Part shown: positions 24,996 to 32,437 of the stretch, in pieces | Position numbering within the stretch: the stretch's first letter is position 1 | Layout: each line of letters starts with the position of its first letter | Assembly (NCBI GenBank): GCA_014799925.1 | Contig: JAAVHC010000074.1 | Span: forward strand, 1-32,999 | Direction: 5' to 3' | Source of the DNA: Oscillibacter sp. | GTDB lineage: Bacteria > Bacillota > Clostridia > Oscillospirales > Oscillospiraceae | Length of the DNA stretch: 32,999 nt | Notes under the pieces: generated by a model | Databases searched by the model: none | Told to the model about the DNA's origin: nothing | Seen by the model: only the letters and a program-made list of their open reading frames with translations | Made by a program: the position numbers and the translations under genes

Positions 24996-26116
24996 AAATA
25001 TCTCCCGCCAGCAATATGGATGTCAAGCGCCGCAACCGTGCCAATACTTTGCGCTGCATTTTGTCCTGTGAGCGAATTTCCCAAATGGAACTGTCCCAGC
25101 AGCTGGCATTAAGCTGGCCGACAATTTTGCAGAATGTCAAGGAATTGCTTGAAATGGGGTTAGTACAGGAAGTGGGGCAGTACGAATCCACCGGAGGCCG
25201 CAAGGCCAGGGCATATGCCCCGGTGAAGGACGCCAGGCTGGCAATTGGGCTGGATCTGACCCGGAACCATGCGAGCGTCGTACTGGTGGACTTGAGCGGC
25301 CAGGTGGTGCGCTATCAGCGGAGATCAAGGCCGTTTTCCCTGGATGATGCCTATTTGCAGGAATTAGGGATGATGACCCAGAGCATTATGGAGGGTGCGT
25401 GTACCGGTGAAGCAATTCTGGGCGCGGGGATTTCTTTACCTGGCATCGTGGACAGTGAAGCGGGCATCCTGCGGTATTCTCACATTTTAAACCTGCGGGA
25501 TGTGCCGCTCAGTACGCTGAGCCGCCATATCCCCTACCCCTGCGGCTTTATCAATGATGCGAACGCCGCCGGACTGGCGGAAGTCTATGGGATTTCCGCT
25601 GCTGAAAATTTGATCTATCTTTCTCTCAGTAACAGCGTGGGCGGCGCGATTCTGACGGACGGGGCGCTATACATGGGCAATCACCTCCGAGCCGGTGAGT
25701 TTGGCCACAATACTTTGGTCCCGGGAGGACGGCGGTGCTACTGCGGGAAAGACGGCTGCCTGGACGCCTACTGCTCCGCGCGCCTGATATCGGAGCAGGC
25801 GGACGGAAATTTAGCGGCCTTTTTTGATTCCCTCCGCGAGGGAGACGCGGAAAAGCAAGCGGTCTGGCAGGAATATTTGGAATACCTGGCAATCGCGGTC
25901 AACAATCTGCATATGAGCTTTGACTGTGATGTGATCGCAGGCGGGTATATCGGCGCGTTTCTTGAAGAGTTTGGCGGGCCGCTGCTGCCGCTGCTGGAGG
26001 CGCGCAATACATTTCAGCCAGACGCCTCCTATCTCAAATTCTGCCGCTATAAACTGGAAGCATCCGCCGTAGGAGCGGCCGTGATTCAGGTAGAACGATT
26101 TTTACAGAGTTTTTAA
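24992..26116 (+). CDS. ROK-family transcriptional regulator (NagC/XylR type)
   Basis: Predicted sugar-responsive repressor of 374 residues. The N-terminal winged helix-turn-helix (about 10-70: NRANTLRCILSCERISQMELSQQLALSWPTILQNVKELLEMG, cut by family from DNA-free sugar kinases) is followed by the ROK actin-like domain: AIGLDLTRNHASVVLVDLSG, GISLPGIVD, FINDANAAGLAEVYG, and the zinc motif GHNTLVPGGRRCYCGKDGC near 237-256. It overlaps the MazG-like gene by four bases. A polyol dehydrogenase and sugar transporter lie directly downstream behind a separate promoter with a dyad, so it is the likely regulator of that pair. A terminator closes its own operon. Confidence 0.88.
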   Translation: MKISPASNMDVKRRNRANTLRCILSCERISQMELSQQLALSWPTILQNVKELLEMGLVQEVGQYESTGGRKARAYAPVKDARLAIGLDLTRNHASVVLVDLSGQVVRYQRRSRPFSLDDAYLQELGMMTQSIMEGACTGEAILGAGISLPGIVDSEAGILRYSHILNLRDVPLSTLSRHIPYPCGFINDANAAGLAEVYGISAAENLIYLSLSNSVGGAILTDGALYMGNHLRAGEFGHNTLVPGGRRCYCGKDGCLDAYCSARLISEQADGNLAAFFDSLREGDAEKQAVWQEYLEYLAIAVNNLHMSFDCDVIAGGYIGAFLEEFGGPLLPLLEARNTFQPDASYLKFCRYKLEASAVGAAVIQVERFLQSF

Positions 26117-26118
26117 AG

Positions 26119-26158
26119 AAAAGAACTGCCGCTGTTTTTTGGAAGCGGCAGTTCTTTT
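26119..26158 (+). terminator. Terminator after the ROK gene
   Basis: A perfect 15-bp stem (26119-26133 with 26144-26158, 10-base loop) ending in TTTTTT, 3 bases past the stop codon. Confidence 0.9.
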
Positions 26159-26213
26159 TTGCACAAAATACATCCGTCAAAAGTGTGCGAAACGCTGAAT
26201 TTCATTTTCTATC

Positions 26214-26242
26214 TTGACTTTTTCCGTGGTCGGCGTTTTAAT
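26214..26242 (+). promoter_or_regulatory. Promoter of the polyol operon
   Basis: TTGACT (26214-26219) and TTTAAT (26237-26242), 17-base spacer, each one mismatch from consensus; the start codon is about 58 bases further on. Confidence 0.7.
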
Positions 26243-26246
26243 ATAG

Positions 26247-26275
26247 ATACTTACATAAAATATTTATAAAAGTAT
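26247..26275. promoter_or_regulatory. AT-rich dyad operator of the polyol operon
   Basis: A 29-base imperfect dyad, ATACTT at 26247-26252 mirrored by AAGTAT at 26270-26275, with further symmetric ATAAA/TTTAT inside. It lies just downstream of the -10 and before the ribosome binding site, where a bound ROK repressor would block transcription. The regulator identity is inferred from position. Confidence 0.55.
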
Positions 26276-26299
26276 AATCAAAACAAGGAGGTCACAACA

Positions 26300-27355
26300 A
26301 TGGACGGAACAATGAGAGTAGCGGTCATGGAAGGCATCGGAAAAATGGGGTACACCCGGCGGCCCATCCCCGTCCCCAAGGCGGACGAGGTGCTGGTGAA
26401 GCTGGAGTATGTGGGCATCTGCGGGAGCGATATGCACTACTACGAGACCGGCGCCATCGGGGACTACGTGGTGAAGCCCCCCTTTGTCCTGGGACACGAA
26501 CCCGGCGGCACTGTGGTGGAGGTGGGCAGCAATGTCAAGCACCTCAGGGTGGGCGACAAGGTGGCATTGGAGCCGGGCAAGACCTGTGGTCACTGTGAAT
26601 TCTGCCGCCAGGGCAAATACAACCTCTGCCCCGATGTGGTATTTTTTGCCACGCCCCCGGTGGACGGTGTGTTCCAGGAGTACGTGGCCCACGAAGCGGC
26701 GCTGTGCTTCAAGCTTCCCGACAATGTCAGCACCCTGGAAGGGGCGCTGATCGAGCCGCTGGCGGTGGGGTTCCACGCGGCCAACCAGGGCGGCGCCCAT
26801 GCGGGACAGACCGCTGTGGTGATGGGCGCGGGATGCATCGGCCTGGTGTCCATGATGGCGCTGAAGGCCCAGGGCGTCAGCCGGGTGTATGTAGTGGATG
26901 TGATGTCCAGGCGGCTGGACAAGGCCCTGGAACTGGGGGCGGATGGCGTCATCAACGGAAAAGAGGAGGACGCCGTTGAAGCGGTACGCAGGCTGACCGG
27001 CGGCGCTGGCTGCGATCTGGTCATTGAGACCGCCGGGACTGAAATCACTACCCGGCAGGCCGTTCACATGACCAAAAAGGGAGCCGCTATTGTCCTGGTG
27101 GGTTACTCCAAAACCGGCGAGATCACCCTCCCCATGAGTCTGGCGCTGGATAAGGAGCTGACCTTCAAGACGGTGTTCCGCTACCGTCACATCTATCCCA
27201 TGGCGATTGACTCTGTCGCCGCCGGGAAAGTCAATTTAAAGGGCATTGTAACGGATATTTTTGACTTTGACGACATCCAGAACGCGATGGACCGGAGCGT
27301 GGCCGACAAGGCCAACATTGTCAAGGCGGTGGTCCGCATCGGTAAGGAGGGCTGA
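26300..27355 (+). CDS. Zinc-dependent polyol (sorbitol/xylitol-type) dehydrogenase
   Basis: NAD-dependent medium-chain dehydrogenase of 351 residues that probably oxidises a sugar alcohol to the ketose. Catalytic zinc ligands are Cys 41 (GICGSDMHYYE) and His 66-Glu 67 (GHEPGG). The structural zinc lobe has Cys 96, 99, 102 and 110 (CGHCEFCRQGKYNLC). The Rossmann motif is VMGAGCIGLVSMMALKAQG near 173-191, followed by an acidic residue (VVDV) that favours NAD. The YYETG and F-A-T-PP wording fits the sorbitol/xylitol dehydrogenase branch. AAGGAGG lies 9 bases before the ATG. It is first of a two-gene operon with a GPH transporter; the actual polyol is unknown. Confidence 0.9.
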   Translation: MDGTMRVAVMEGIGKMGYTRRPIPVPKADEVLVKLEYVGICGSDMHYYETGAIGDYVVKPPFVLGHEPGGTVVEVGSNVKHLRVGDKVALEPGKTCGHCEFCRQGKYNLCPDVVFFATPPVDGVFQEYVAHEAALCFKLPDNVSTLEGALIEPLAVGFHAANQGGAHAGQTAVVMGAGCIGLVSMMALKAQGVSRVYVVDVMSRRLDKALELGADGVINGKEEDAVEAVRRLTGGAGCDLVIETAGTEITTRQAVHMTKKGAAIVLVGYSKTGEITLPMSLALDKELTFKTVFRYRHIYPMAIDSVAAGKVNLKGIVTDIFDFDDIQNAMDRSVADKANIVKAVVRIGKEG

Positions 27356-27357
27356 TT

Positions 27358-28743
27358 ATGGAATCCAATCCGTCAAAGCAGGACTTGAATGTAAAGGTCC
27401 CCCTGATCAGCAAGATCGCCTATGGCTTTGGAGATGTAGGCTGTAATTTCAGCTGGATGTTCGTGAGCAACTTCCTCATGATCTTCTATACGGATGTGTG
27501 CGGCATCCCCATGGCGGCCGTGTCCCTGCTGATGTTGATCTCGCGGTTCTGGGACGCCATCAACGACCCTGTCATCGGCAGTCTCAGCGACCGCACCAAG
27601 ACCCGCTGGGGCCGCTACCGTCCCTGGCTGCTCATTGGCGCGCCGCTGACGGCAATCGTCCTGGTATTGACCTTCTGGGCGCACCCCACATGGTCCGACG
27701 GATCAAAAACGGTCTATATGTACATCACCTACTGCCTGCTGGTATTTGGGTACACCTGCGTCAATATTCCCTATGGCACGCTCTGCGGCGCGCTGACCCA
27801 GAATATTGAAGAGCGGGCGCAGATCAATACCTCCCGCTCGGTATGCGCCATGGTGGCCATCAATATCATCAATATCGTTACGCTGCCCCTGATTGCCGCC
27901 TTTGGCGGAGAGAATCAGGCGCGCGGCTACCTGCTGGTAACCATCCTCTACGGGTGCATCTTCACTGCCTGCCACTGGTTCTGTTTTGCCAAGACCAGGG
28001 AGGTCGTGACGCCGCCCGTCAAGGAGAGCATCTCCTTGAGCGTCCAGCTGAAGGCCGCCGTGCAGAACAAGCCCTATCTGATCGCCCTGGTCGGGCAGCT
28101 TCTCTTCGGCGTTACCCACTATGGGCGCAGCGCCAATCTGATGTACTACTTCAAATATGTAGAAGGGAATGAGGCTCTGTTTACGACCTATTCCATGGTG
28201 CTCATGATCCCCTCCATCATCGGTGCGGCGGCGTTTCCCTTTGTATTTCGGTGGCTGGGCAACAAAGGCCGGACTGCCGCGCTGTTCGCCGCCGGAACCG
28301 GCGTGTCTGTGCTGGCGCTGTACTTTTTCAGTGCCGTAACCGATCCCATTCCCTTCTACGCCTGTGCGGCCCTGTCTCAACTGTTTTTCTGTGGATTTAA
28401 CACGGCCATCTACGCCATTGTTCCCGACTGTGTGGAGTATGGCGAATGGAAAACCGGCATCCGCAACGATGGCTTCCAGTACGCGTTTGTCTCCCTGGGC
28501 AATAAGGTGGGCATGGCTATGGGGACCGCCACGCTGGCTGGCATCCTGGGAATGCTGGGCTTTGAGGCGAATCAGGTGCAGGGCAGAGCCGTTCAGGCGG
28601 TTATTCATCACGCATTTTCCACAGTGCCCGGCATCCTGTGGCTGATCACGGCGGCGGTGCTGTTCTTTTATCAGATCAATAAGACCTCCTATAACCAGAT
28701 CGTTGCGGAGCTGGCCGCAAGAAAAGAAGGCGAAAATACCTGA
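27358..28743 (+). CDS. GPH-family sugar/polyol:cation symporter (MFS)
   Basis: Predicted membrane symporter of the glycoside-pentoside-hexuronide family (MelB-like), 461 residues with twelve hydrophobic segments. Signatures: KIAYGFGDVGCNFSW near 16-30, the MelB-type cation-site loop DAINDPVIGSLSDRTKTRWGRYRPW (about 63-87), and YGEWKTGIRNDGFQYAFVSLGNKVG near 360-384. AAGGAGG stands about 9 bases before the ATG, only 2 bases after the dehydrogenase stop, so both are co-translated. It probably imports the polyol or pentose used by the dehydrogenase. Substrate is inferred from context. Confidence 0.92.
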   Translation: MESNPSKQDLNVKVPLISKIAYGFGDVGCNFSWMFVSNFLMIFYTDVCGIPMAAVSLLMLISRFWDAINDPVIGSLSDRTKTRWGRYRPWLLIGAPLTAIVLVLTFWAHPTWSDGSKTVYMYITYCLLVFGYTCVNIPYGTLCGALTQNIEERAQINTSRSVCAMVAINIINIVTLPLIAAFGGENQARGYLLVTILYGCIFTACHWFCFAKTREVVTPPVKESISLSVQLKAAVQNKPYLIALVGQLLFGVTHYGRSANLMYYFKYVEGNEALFTTYSMVLMIPSIIGAAAFPFVFRWLGNKGRTAALFAAGTGVSVLALYFFSAVTDPIPFYACAALSQLFFCGFNTAIYAIVPDCVEYGEWKTGIRNDGFQYAFVSLGNKVGMAMGTATLAGILGMLGFEANQVQGRAVQAVIHHAFSTVPGILWLITAAVLFFYQINKTSYNQIVAELAARKEGENT

Positions 28744-28763
28744 CTCTGCTGCGCAATTCTTAG

Positions 28764-28806
28764 AAAATCTGCGGAGGCTTTCCAAGAGAAAGTCTCCGCA
28801 GATTTT
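28764..28806 (+). terminator. Terminator of the polyol operon
   Basis: AAAATCTGCGGAG (28764-28776) pairs with CTCCGCAGATTTT (28794-28806), followed by T residues; inner bases extend the stem. It lies 20 bases past the transporter stop. Confidence 0.9.
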
Positions 28807-28818
28807 TTGACAGGTTTG

Positions 28819-28844
28819 ATACTTTTTCTTTTAAGAAAGGGTAT
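28819..28844. repeat. Second copy of the ATACTTTTTC hairpin
   Basis: ATACTTTTTC (28819-28828) pairs, with G-U wobbles, with GAAAGGGTAT (28835-28844). It matches the hairpin in the pyrG leader. It touches the ATG of the deformylase fragment. Confidence 0.6.
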
Positions 28845-29019
28845 GAGAGATGGATACAGCAGAAGAATACTTAACAGGAGTGAAGGCCGCATCGCGGAAC
28901 CCGCAATACAGGACGGCATAAGAGCCGCTGGAGATTTGCCGGACACCCTGGCCGCCCTCAGGAACGGCCGCGTGGGCATGGCGGCCAACATGATCGGCGT
29001 CAATAAGCGGATTATATTT
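28843..29019 (+). pseudogene. Truncated peptide deformylase-like gene (N-terminal fragment)
   Basis: From ATG at 28843 the frame reads an N-terminal part and then DLPDTLAALRNGRVGMAANM followed by IGVNKRII, which closely matches the first third of the short deformylase family of Clostridia (the segment before the active site). The fragment stops matching at about 29,015. The later motifs with the metal ligands (GCLS and HECDH) are absent, so it cannot be active. The first 25 residues match poorly, and the ATG sits in a repeated hairpin, so the 5' end is probably damaged too. What follows is the terminator and recombinase gene of a mobile element. I infer insertion of that element into the gene; the missing 3' part may lie past the right edge. 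Confidence 0.65.
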
Positions 29020-29033
29020 GAAAGAAAAAGCAT

Positions 29034-29066
29034 AAAGAGGACCGGGCTGATTGCCCGGTCCTCTTT
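29034..29066. terminator. Terminator at the element's left end
   Basis: A perfect 14-bp stem (29034-29047 with 29053-29066, 5-base loop) with A and T ends, 17 bases past the recombinase stop. It ends the recombinase transcript. Confidence 0.85.
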
Positions 29067-29082
29067 CCGTCCGCAGAGAGCC

Positions 29083-30750
29083 TTACAGGTTCTTCTCGTA
29101 GGACTCGATCATCTTCTTGAACGTGTGACCCGTGCGACGTTTGAGCTTCTGAAGGTATTTGTCGGTAGAATCGCCAGTAAGGACCTTGATTTGCAGGCGG
29201 AGGGAGCCGTCCTCCTCGGGGGTGACAAAAATCTTGTCGATATACTTGTCCACAAATTCCTTGCTGATAAGCCCTTGGGCGGCATCCCGGCGGGCTTCGT
29301 CCAGTACATGACGGATGGTGTCAATTTTCTTCCGGAACTCATCCTTGGATAGCTGCTGCTGTTCCAGATCGTAGATCTGCCGCTCGGCGGTGTCGATCTC
29401 CCGGTCGCAGTCTTTGTTCATGGAAAGGAAGTCCCGGTCGGAGAGTTGGCCTGCGGCATTGTAGCCCAGGAGCTTGCTTTTCTTCTTCTGGGCTAAGTCG
29501 ATCTGTTGGCGGAGGGCTTCGATCTGAGCCGCTATGCCGCTGCCGTCGCCCAGGGATTTATACATCTCAACGTATTCCGCCACCAGGGCTTCGGCATCCG
29601 CCTCCGTCTCGCTGAATACCTGGAACAGGATCGGCTTTAACTCCTCCTCATAGATTGGGAAGGATGCGCAGGAATCCGCGCCGTTCTTGATCTTGCCAGA
29701 GCAGACCCATTTGCTGTTCTTGTTGCCGTTCTTGTCCTTGGATTCCCGGCGGTAGTAGGCCGCGCCGCAATGGGTGCAGTAGAGCTTGCCGGTCAAGAGG
29801 TTTGCGTGGTTGCAGATGCCCTGGCGGCCCTTTACGTCCTCACTGCGCTTTTTCAGGACGGCGTTGGCTTTGTCCCATAGCTCCTCGTCTACAATGGCTG
29901 GGACGATCTCACCGGTTTCATCCTTGAACATGACCCACTCCTCCGGCGGGAGGAATTTTTGCTTCTTGGTGAACAGGTCGATGACTTTTACCTTGTTGCC
30001 CACATAGTAGCCCTTGTACTTGGGATTGGAAATCATACCCGACATGGTGGTGTGGGCGATCTTTTTCCCGTTGTGATTGCGGTAGCCCTTGTCCCAAAAC
30101 AGTGTCTCAATCTGTTTCATGCTGTATTCGCCGGTGGCGTAGAGCTCGAACAGTTCCCGCACCATAGGGGCCTCGCTCTCATCAATGACCAGCCGCCCGC
30201 CGTCCTTGACATAGCCGAAAATGCGGCTGTTACCCAGGACGACGCCATTTTTGATAGCCTGAGCATGCCCGAACTTTACACGGCCTGAGATCTTCCGCAG
30301 CTCATCCTGGGCAATACCTGACATGATAGTCAGACGAAGCTCACTGTCCTCATCAAAGGTGTTGATATTGTCGTTCTGGAAGAATACCCCTACCCCGGAG
30401 CCCAGCAGCTCGCGGGTGTAGAGAATAGAGTCAAGGGTATTTCTGGCAAAGCGGGTGATTTCCTTAGTGACAATCAGATCAAACAGCCCCGCTTTGCCGT
30501 CCTCCAACATGCGGTGGAAGTCCTCTCGGTTTTTGGTGGTAGCAGCTGACAGGCCCTCGTCTACATAGCCCTGCACATACTCCCAGGCGGTGTTCTTATG
30601 GATAAATTCCTCATAATAGGATACCTGGTTGCCCAGGGAGTTGAGCTGCTCGTCACTTTCTGAGGACACCCGTGCGTAGAAAGTGACCCGCAGGGGAATG
30701 TCATAGATGGGCTTAGTCCGCAGGGTTTGGCGGATAGTGTGGATGTCCAT
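29083..30750 (-). CDS. Large serine recombinase (site-specific integrase)
   Basis: Excises and inserts the element through a 5'-phosphoserine DNA link. The 555-residue protein has the resolvase catalytic domain first (about 20-165: RVTFYARVSS with the nucleophile Ser at 29 or 30, then DLIVTKEITRFARN and LTIMSGIAQDELRKIS), then the recombinase domain (about 180-300: FGYVKDGGRLVIDE, ISNPKYKGYYVGNKV), a zinc ribbon (CTHCG near 330 with Cys residues after SKWVCSG), and a coiled-coil region rich in Gln/Lys/Glu (about 410-500). This is the TnpX-like transposon recombinase layout, at the short end of its size range. AAGGAGG precedes the ATG. It lies at the element's edge, as integrases do. Confidence 0.95.
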   Translation of the reverse strand: MDIHTIRQTLRTKPIYDIPLRVTFYARVSSESDEQLNSLGNQVSYYEEFIHKNTAWEYVQGYVDEGLSAATTKNREDFHRMLEDGKAGLFDLIVTKEITRFARNTLDSILYTRELLGSGVGVFFQNDNINTFDEDSELRLTIMSGIAQDELRKISGRVKFGHAQAIKNGVVLGNSRIFGYVKDGGRLVIDESEAPMVRELFELYATGEYSMKQIETLFWDKGYRNHNGKKIAHTTMSGMISNPKYKGYYVGNKVKVIDLFTKKQKFLPPEEWVMFKDETGEIVPAIVDEELWDKANAVLKKRSEDVKGRQGICNHANLLTGKLYCTHCGAAYYRRESKDKNGNKNSKWVCSGKIKNGADSCASFPIYEEELKPILFQVFSETEADAEALVAEYVEMYKSLGDGSGIAAQIEALRQQIDLAQKKKSKLLGYNAAGQLSDRDFLSMNKDCDREIDTAERQIYDLEQQQLSKDEFRKKIDTIRHVLDEARRDAAQGLISKEFVDKYIDKIFVTPEEDGSLRLQIKVLTGDSTDKYLQKLKRRTGHTFKKMIESYEKNL

Positions 30751-30775
30751 ATTTTCCTCCTTTGATTTGTTTTAT

Positions 30776-30818
30776 CATGTTCTACATGGACTATATCACA
30801 GAGAATGAAATAAAGCAA
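30776..30818 (-). promoter_or_regulatory. Recombinase promoter with a small operator-like repeat
   Basis: On the minus strand TTGCTT (30813-30818), a 17-base spacer ending in TGTGA, and TATAGT (30790-30795). Just downstream CATGT-TCT-ACATG (30776-30788) is a perfect inverted repeat that could bind a repressor of excision. Confidence 0.55.
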
Positions 30819-30848
30819 GGGGACCACGAAACTTTCGCGGTCCCCTTG
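30816..30848 (-). terminator. Terminator of the mobilization operon
   Basis: CAAGGGGACC (30816-30825) pairs with GGTCCCCTTG (30839-30848), with extra inner pairing. It lies 6 bases past the stop of the 56-residue gene and overlaps the recombinase -35, separating the two units. Confidence 0.75.
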
Positions 30849-30854
30849 TCCATA

Positions 30855-31025
30855 TCAAAGCATCTGTGAAGGCATCTGCCACTTGTCGATCTTCAATTCC
30901 ATCCGGTTGCGTTCCCGCTCTGTGATAATTCCCTTCTCGTAGAGAACACGATTGTAGTAAGACAACCAGATTCGTGCCGCCTCCTGCTTTTTCTGTGTAT
31001 TGGCGGCGGGTTTATTTTCAGACAT
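30855..31025 (-). CDS. Small 56-residue element-borne protein
   Basis: An unrecognised small gene. AAAGGAG lies about 9 bases before the ATG at 31025, and a TATAAT sits at 31070-31075. The product begins MSENKPAANTQKKQEAARIW and continues LSYYNRVLYEKGIITERERN with a basic, helical look and ends in MPSQML. It has no signal peptide or membrane segment. The LYEKGIIT-(E)-RE pattern resembles the short helix-turn modules seen at the ends of larger proteins, and could bind DNA or a partner. Position between relaxase and recombinase suggests an excision or mobilization accessory, but this is inference. Confidence 0.7.
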   Translation of the reverse strand: MSENKPAANTQKKQEAARIWLSYYNRVLYEKGIITERERNRMELKIDKWQMPSQML

Positions 31026-31135
31026 GGACGACACTCCTTTCTTTGATATGGTTTCCAGTTTCTTCTTTCATTATACAAAATTTGATAGGCGGCTCCTTTC
31101 CCCTGCGATGCAGGAAATCAAAAAGCAGCAGACCG

Positions 31136-32437
31136 TCACATGGTTTGCTGCCAGGTTGGTTCGTCTGCATGGTCATCTTCCTTATGTCCGTGGGCAATCT
31201 TCTTTTGGCGCTCTGCCCGGAGCGTCTTGCTGTCGCCGTGCGCATGGGTCGTGGTTGCGTCCCTCACGGGAGCAGTGTCGCCAGCCCGTTCCAGAACGCG
31301 GCCCAGCCGTACCACAGCGCCCACAACCCCAGCAGGGCCGCCGGAACTACCAGCCATGTCCATGTGGGCTGCGGCAGCTGGAACCTGGGCAGTGAAAAGC
31401 GCCGCTCTTTCTTCTTCCCAGCCTGTTCCAGCAATCTGTGGATCGCTTTCATTTCCTGAAGCAGTTCCGTGATTTGCTTCGGAGTCGGGCCAGGATAGGA
31501 ACGTCTGGACAGATCTTCCAGCGTTAGATTCTGCTCCGCCAGGAGTTCTCCTATGGCCCCCAACGCCGCTGACAGCTCCGGCCAATCCGTTGCGGCAGGA
31601 TACTGCTCCGGCGGAAGCTGCTGGGGCATATTCATCTGCCGCAGCTCCTCCAGTGACAATTTCCTCTCGGATTCTGAACTCATATTCCATGTTCTCCTTC
31701 AAATATTTTCTGTCGTGCAGCCGGTCATCCCGGCATCGTTTTCCGCCAGGCGTGGTGTAGGTGATATTTTTCCTGCTGTCCGTCCAGCGGACGTCGTAGC
31801 CTTCACTTCGCATCAACGCAATGGATTCCTGGCGGTTATGTGCGTACTTCATGCACTCGTCAATGGTGTTCATGAGACGGAATTTCCAGCTATCCCCTTT
31901 GGCAGCGGCGTGGTACTCTGCGTCAGACATAGCTTTGGTCTGCTTTTTCTTCTGCGGTTGGAAAACGGGCAGGCCGAACTCCATGCACACCTGATCGTTA
32001 CGCTGTCGCAGCTCTGTCAGCTCCGGCTCACTGACATGCAACTTTTTCCCATTCTCGAAGCTGACACTGTTGATGAGAAAATGGGAGTGGATATGGTCAC
32101 GGTCTATGTGGGTACTGACCAGCACCTCGCGGTCCTCAAAATACTCCGCCAGCTTCAACGCAGCGGCATGAGCTGCGCGCGGATCAACATTTTCACCCGC
32201 AGGGAAGGACTGTACCATGTGGTAGAACAATGTGCCATCATCCTTGTGATAGAGCAGCTTGGTACGGAGAAAATCATCGTAGACGCTCTCCGGGCGGCAG
32301 TTGATACCAGTCACCAACTGCTGACCCTCCCACAGGGTTTTCGCCTCCCGCATGGTGTATTTCATGACCGCCGACATGCAGGAACGGGTCTGGCCCCTGG
32401 GATAATTGGTAAAATGAATGATCGCTATTTCTGCCAC
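31136..32437 (-). CDS. MOB_P-type relaxase (mobilization nuclease)
   Basis: Nicks one DNA strand at oriT and pilots it into a recipient. From a GTG at 32437 the protein has 433 residues. The relaxase domain (about 1-260) shows a candidate nucleophile Tyr 27 in VMKYTMREAKT and the metal-binding histidine motif HIDRDHIHSHF (His 110, 115 and 117). The second half (about 255-433) is Gly/Ala-rich and low in structure, because another gene (31264-31683) is read from the same bases in a different frame; the last 30 residues are highly charged. The start overlaps the end of mobC by 13 bases, so translation is coupled. The GTG is the best but not a strong start. Confidence 0.88.
   Translation of the reverse strand: MAEIAIIHFTNYPRGQTRSCMSAVMKYTMREAKTLWEGQQLVTGINCRPESVYDDFLRTKLLYHKDDGTLFYHMVQSFPAGENVDPRAAHAAALKLAEYFEDREVLVSTHIDRDHIHSHFLINSVSFENGKKLHVSEPELTELRQRNDQVCMEFGLPVFQPQKKKQTKAMSDAEYHAAAKGDSWKFRLMNTIDECMKYAHNRQESIALMRSEGYDVRWTDSRKNITYTTPGGKRCRDDRLHDRKYLKENMEYEFRIREEIVTGGAAADEYAPAASAGAVSCRNGLAGAVSGVGGHRRTPGGAESNAGRSVQTFLSWPDSEANHGTASGNESDPQIAGTGWEEERAALFTAQVPAAAAHMDMAGSSGGPAGVVGAVVRLGRVLERAGDTAPVRDATTTHAHGDSKTLRAERQKKIAHGHKEDDHADEPTWQQTM
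31264..31683 (-). CDS. Membrane-anchored mobilization accessory protein nested in the relaxase gene
   Basis: A 139-residue frame lies entirely inside the relaxase gene in another frame of the same strand. AAGGAG is 10 bases before its ATG. Residues 1-100 are polar and helical with Leu/Glu/Gln heptad-like patterns (KQITELLQEMKAIHRLLEQA), then a basic stop (GKKKERR). A single membrane segment near 112-135 (WLVVPAALLGLWALWYGWAA) ends the protein. Nested, small, coiled and membrane-linked proteins inside a relaxase gene are known from ColE1-type mob regions (mbeB/mbeD in mbeA); the arrangement is the same, sequence homology is not claimed. Coding likelihood is good: the composition is protein-like and the frame keeps a strong start signal. 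Confidence 0.7.
   Translation of the reverse strand: MSSESERKLSLEELRQMNMPQQLPPEQYPAATDWPELSAALGAIGELLAEQNLTLEDLSRRSYPGPTPKQITELLQEMKAIHRLLEQAGKKKERRFSLPRFQLPQPTWTWLVVPAALLGLWALWYGWAAFWNGLATLLP

Noticed and set aside
30893-31078. Alternative 61-codon frame over the 56-residue gene
   Set aside because: It lacks a ribosome binding site, and its translation is Arg/Cys-rich and unstructured, whereas the other frame has AAAGGAG and protein-like composition.
31136-31683. Frameshift in the relaxase gene at about 31,683
   Set aside because: The relaxase frame stays open to a charged C-terminus and the second frame has its own start signal, so two overlapping genes explain the data better than one broken gene; a frameshifted fusion remains a minor possibility.
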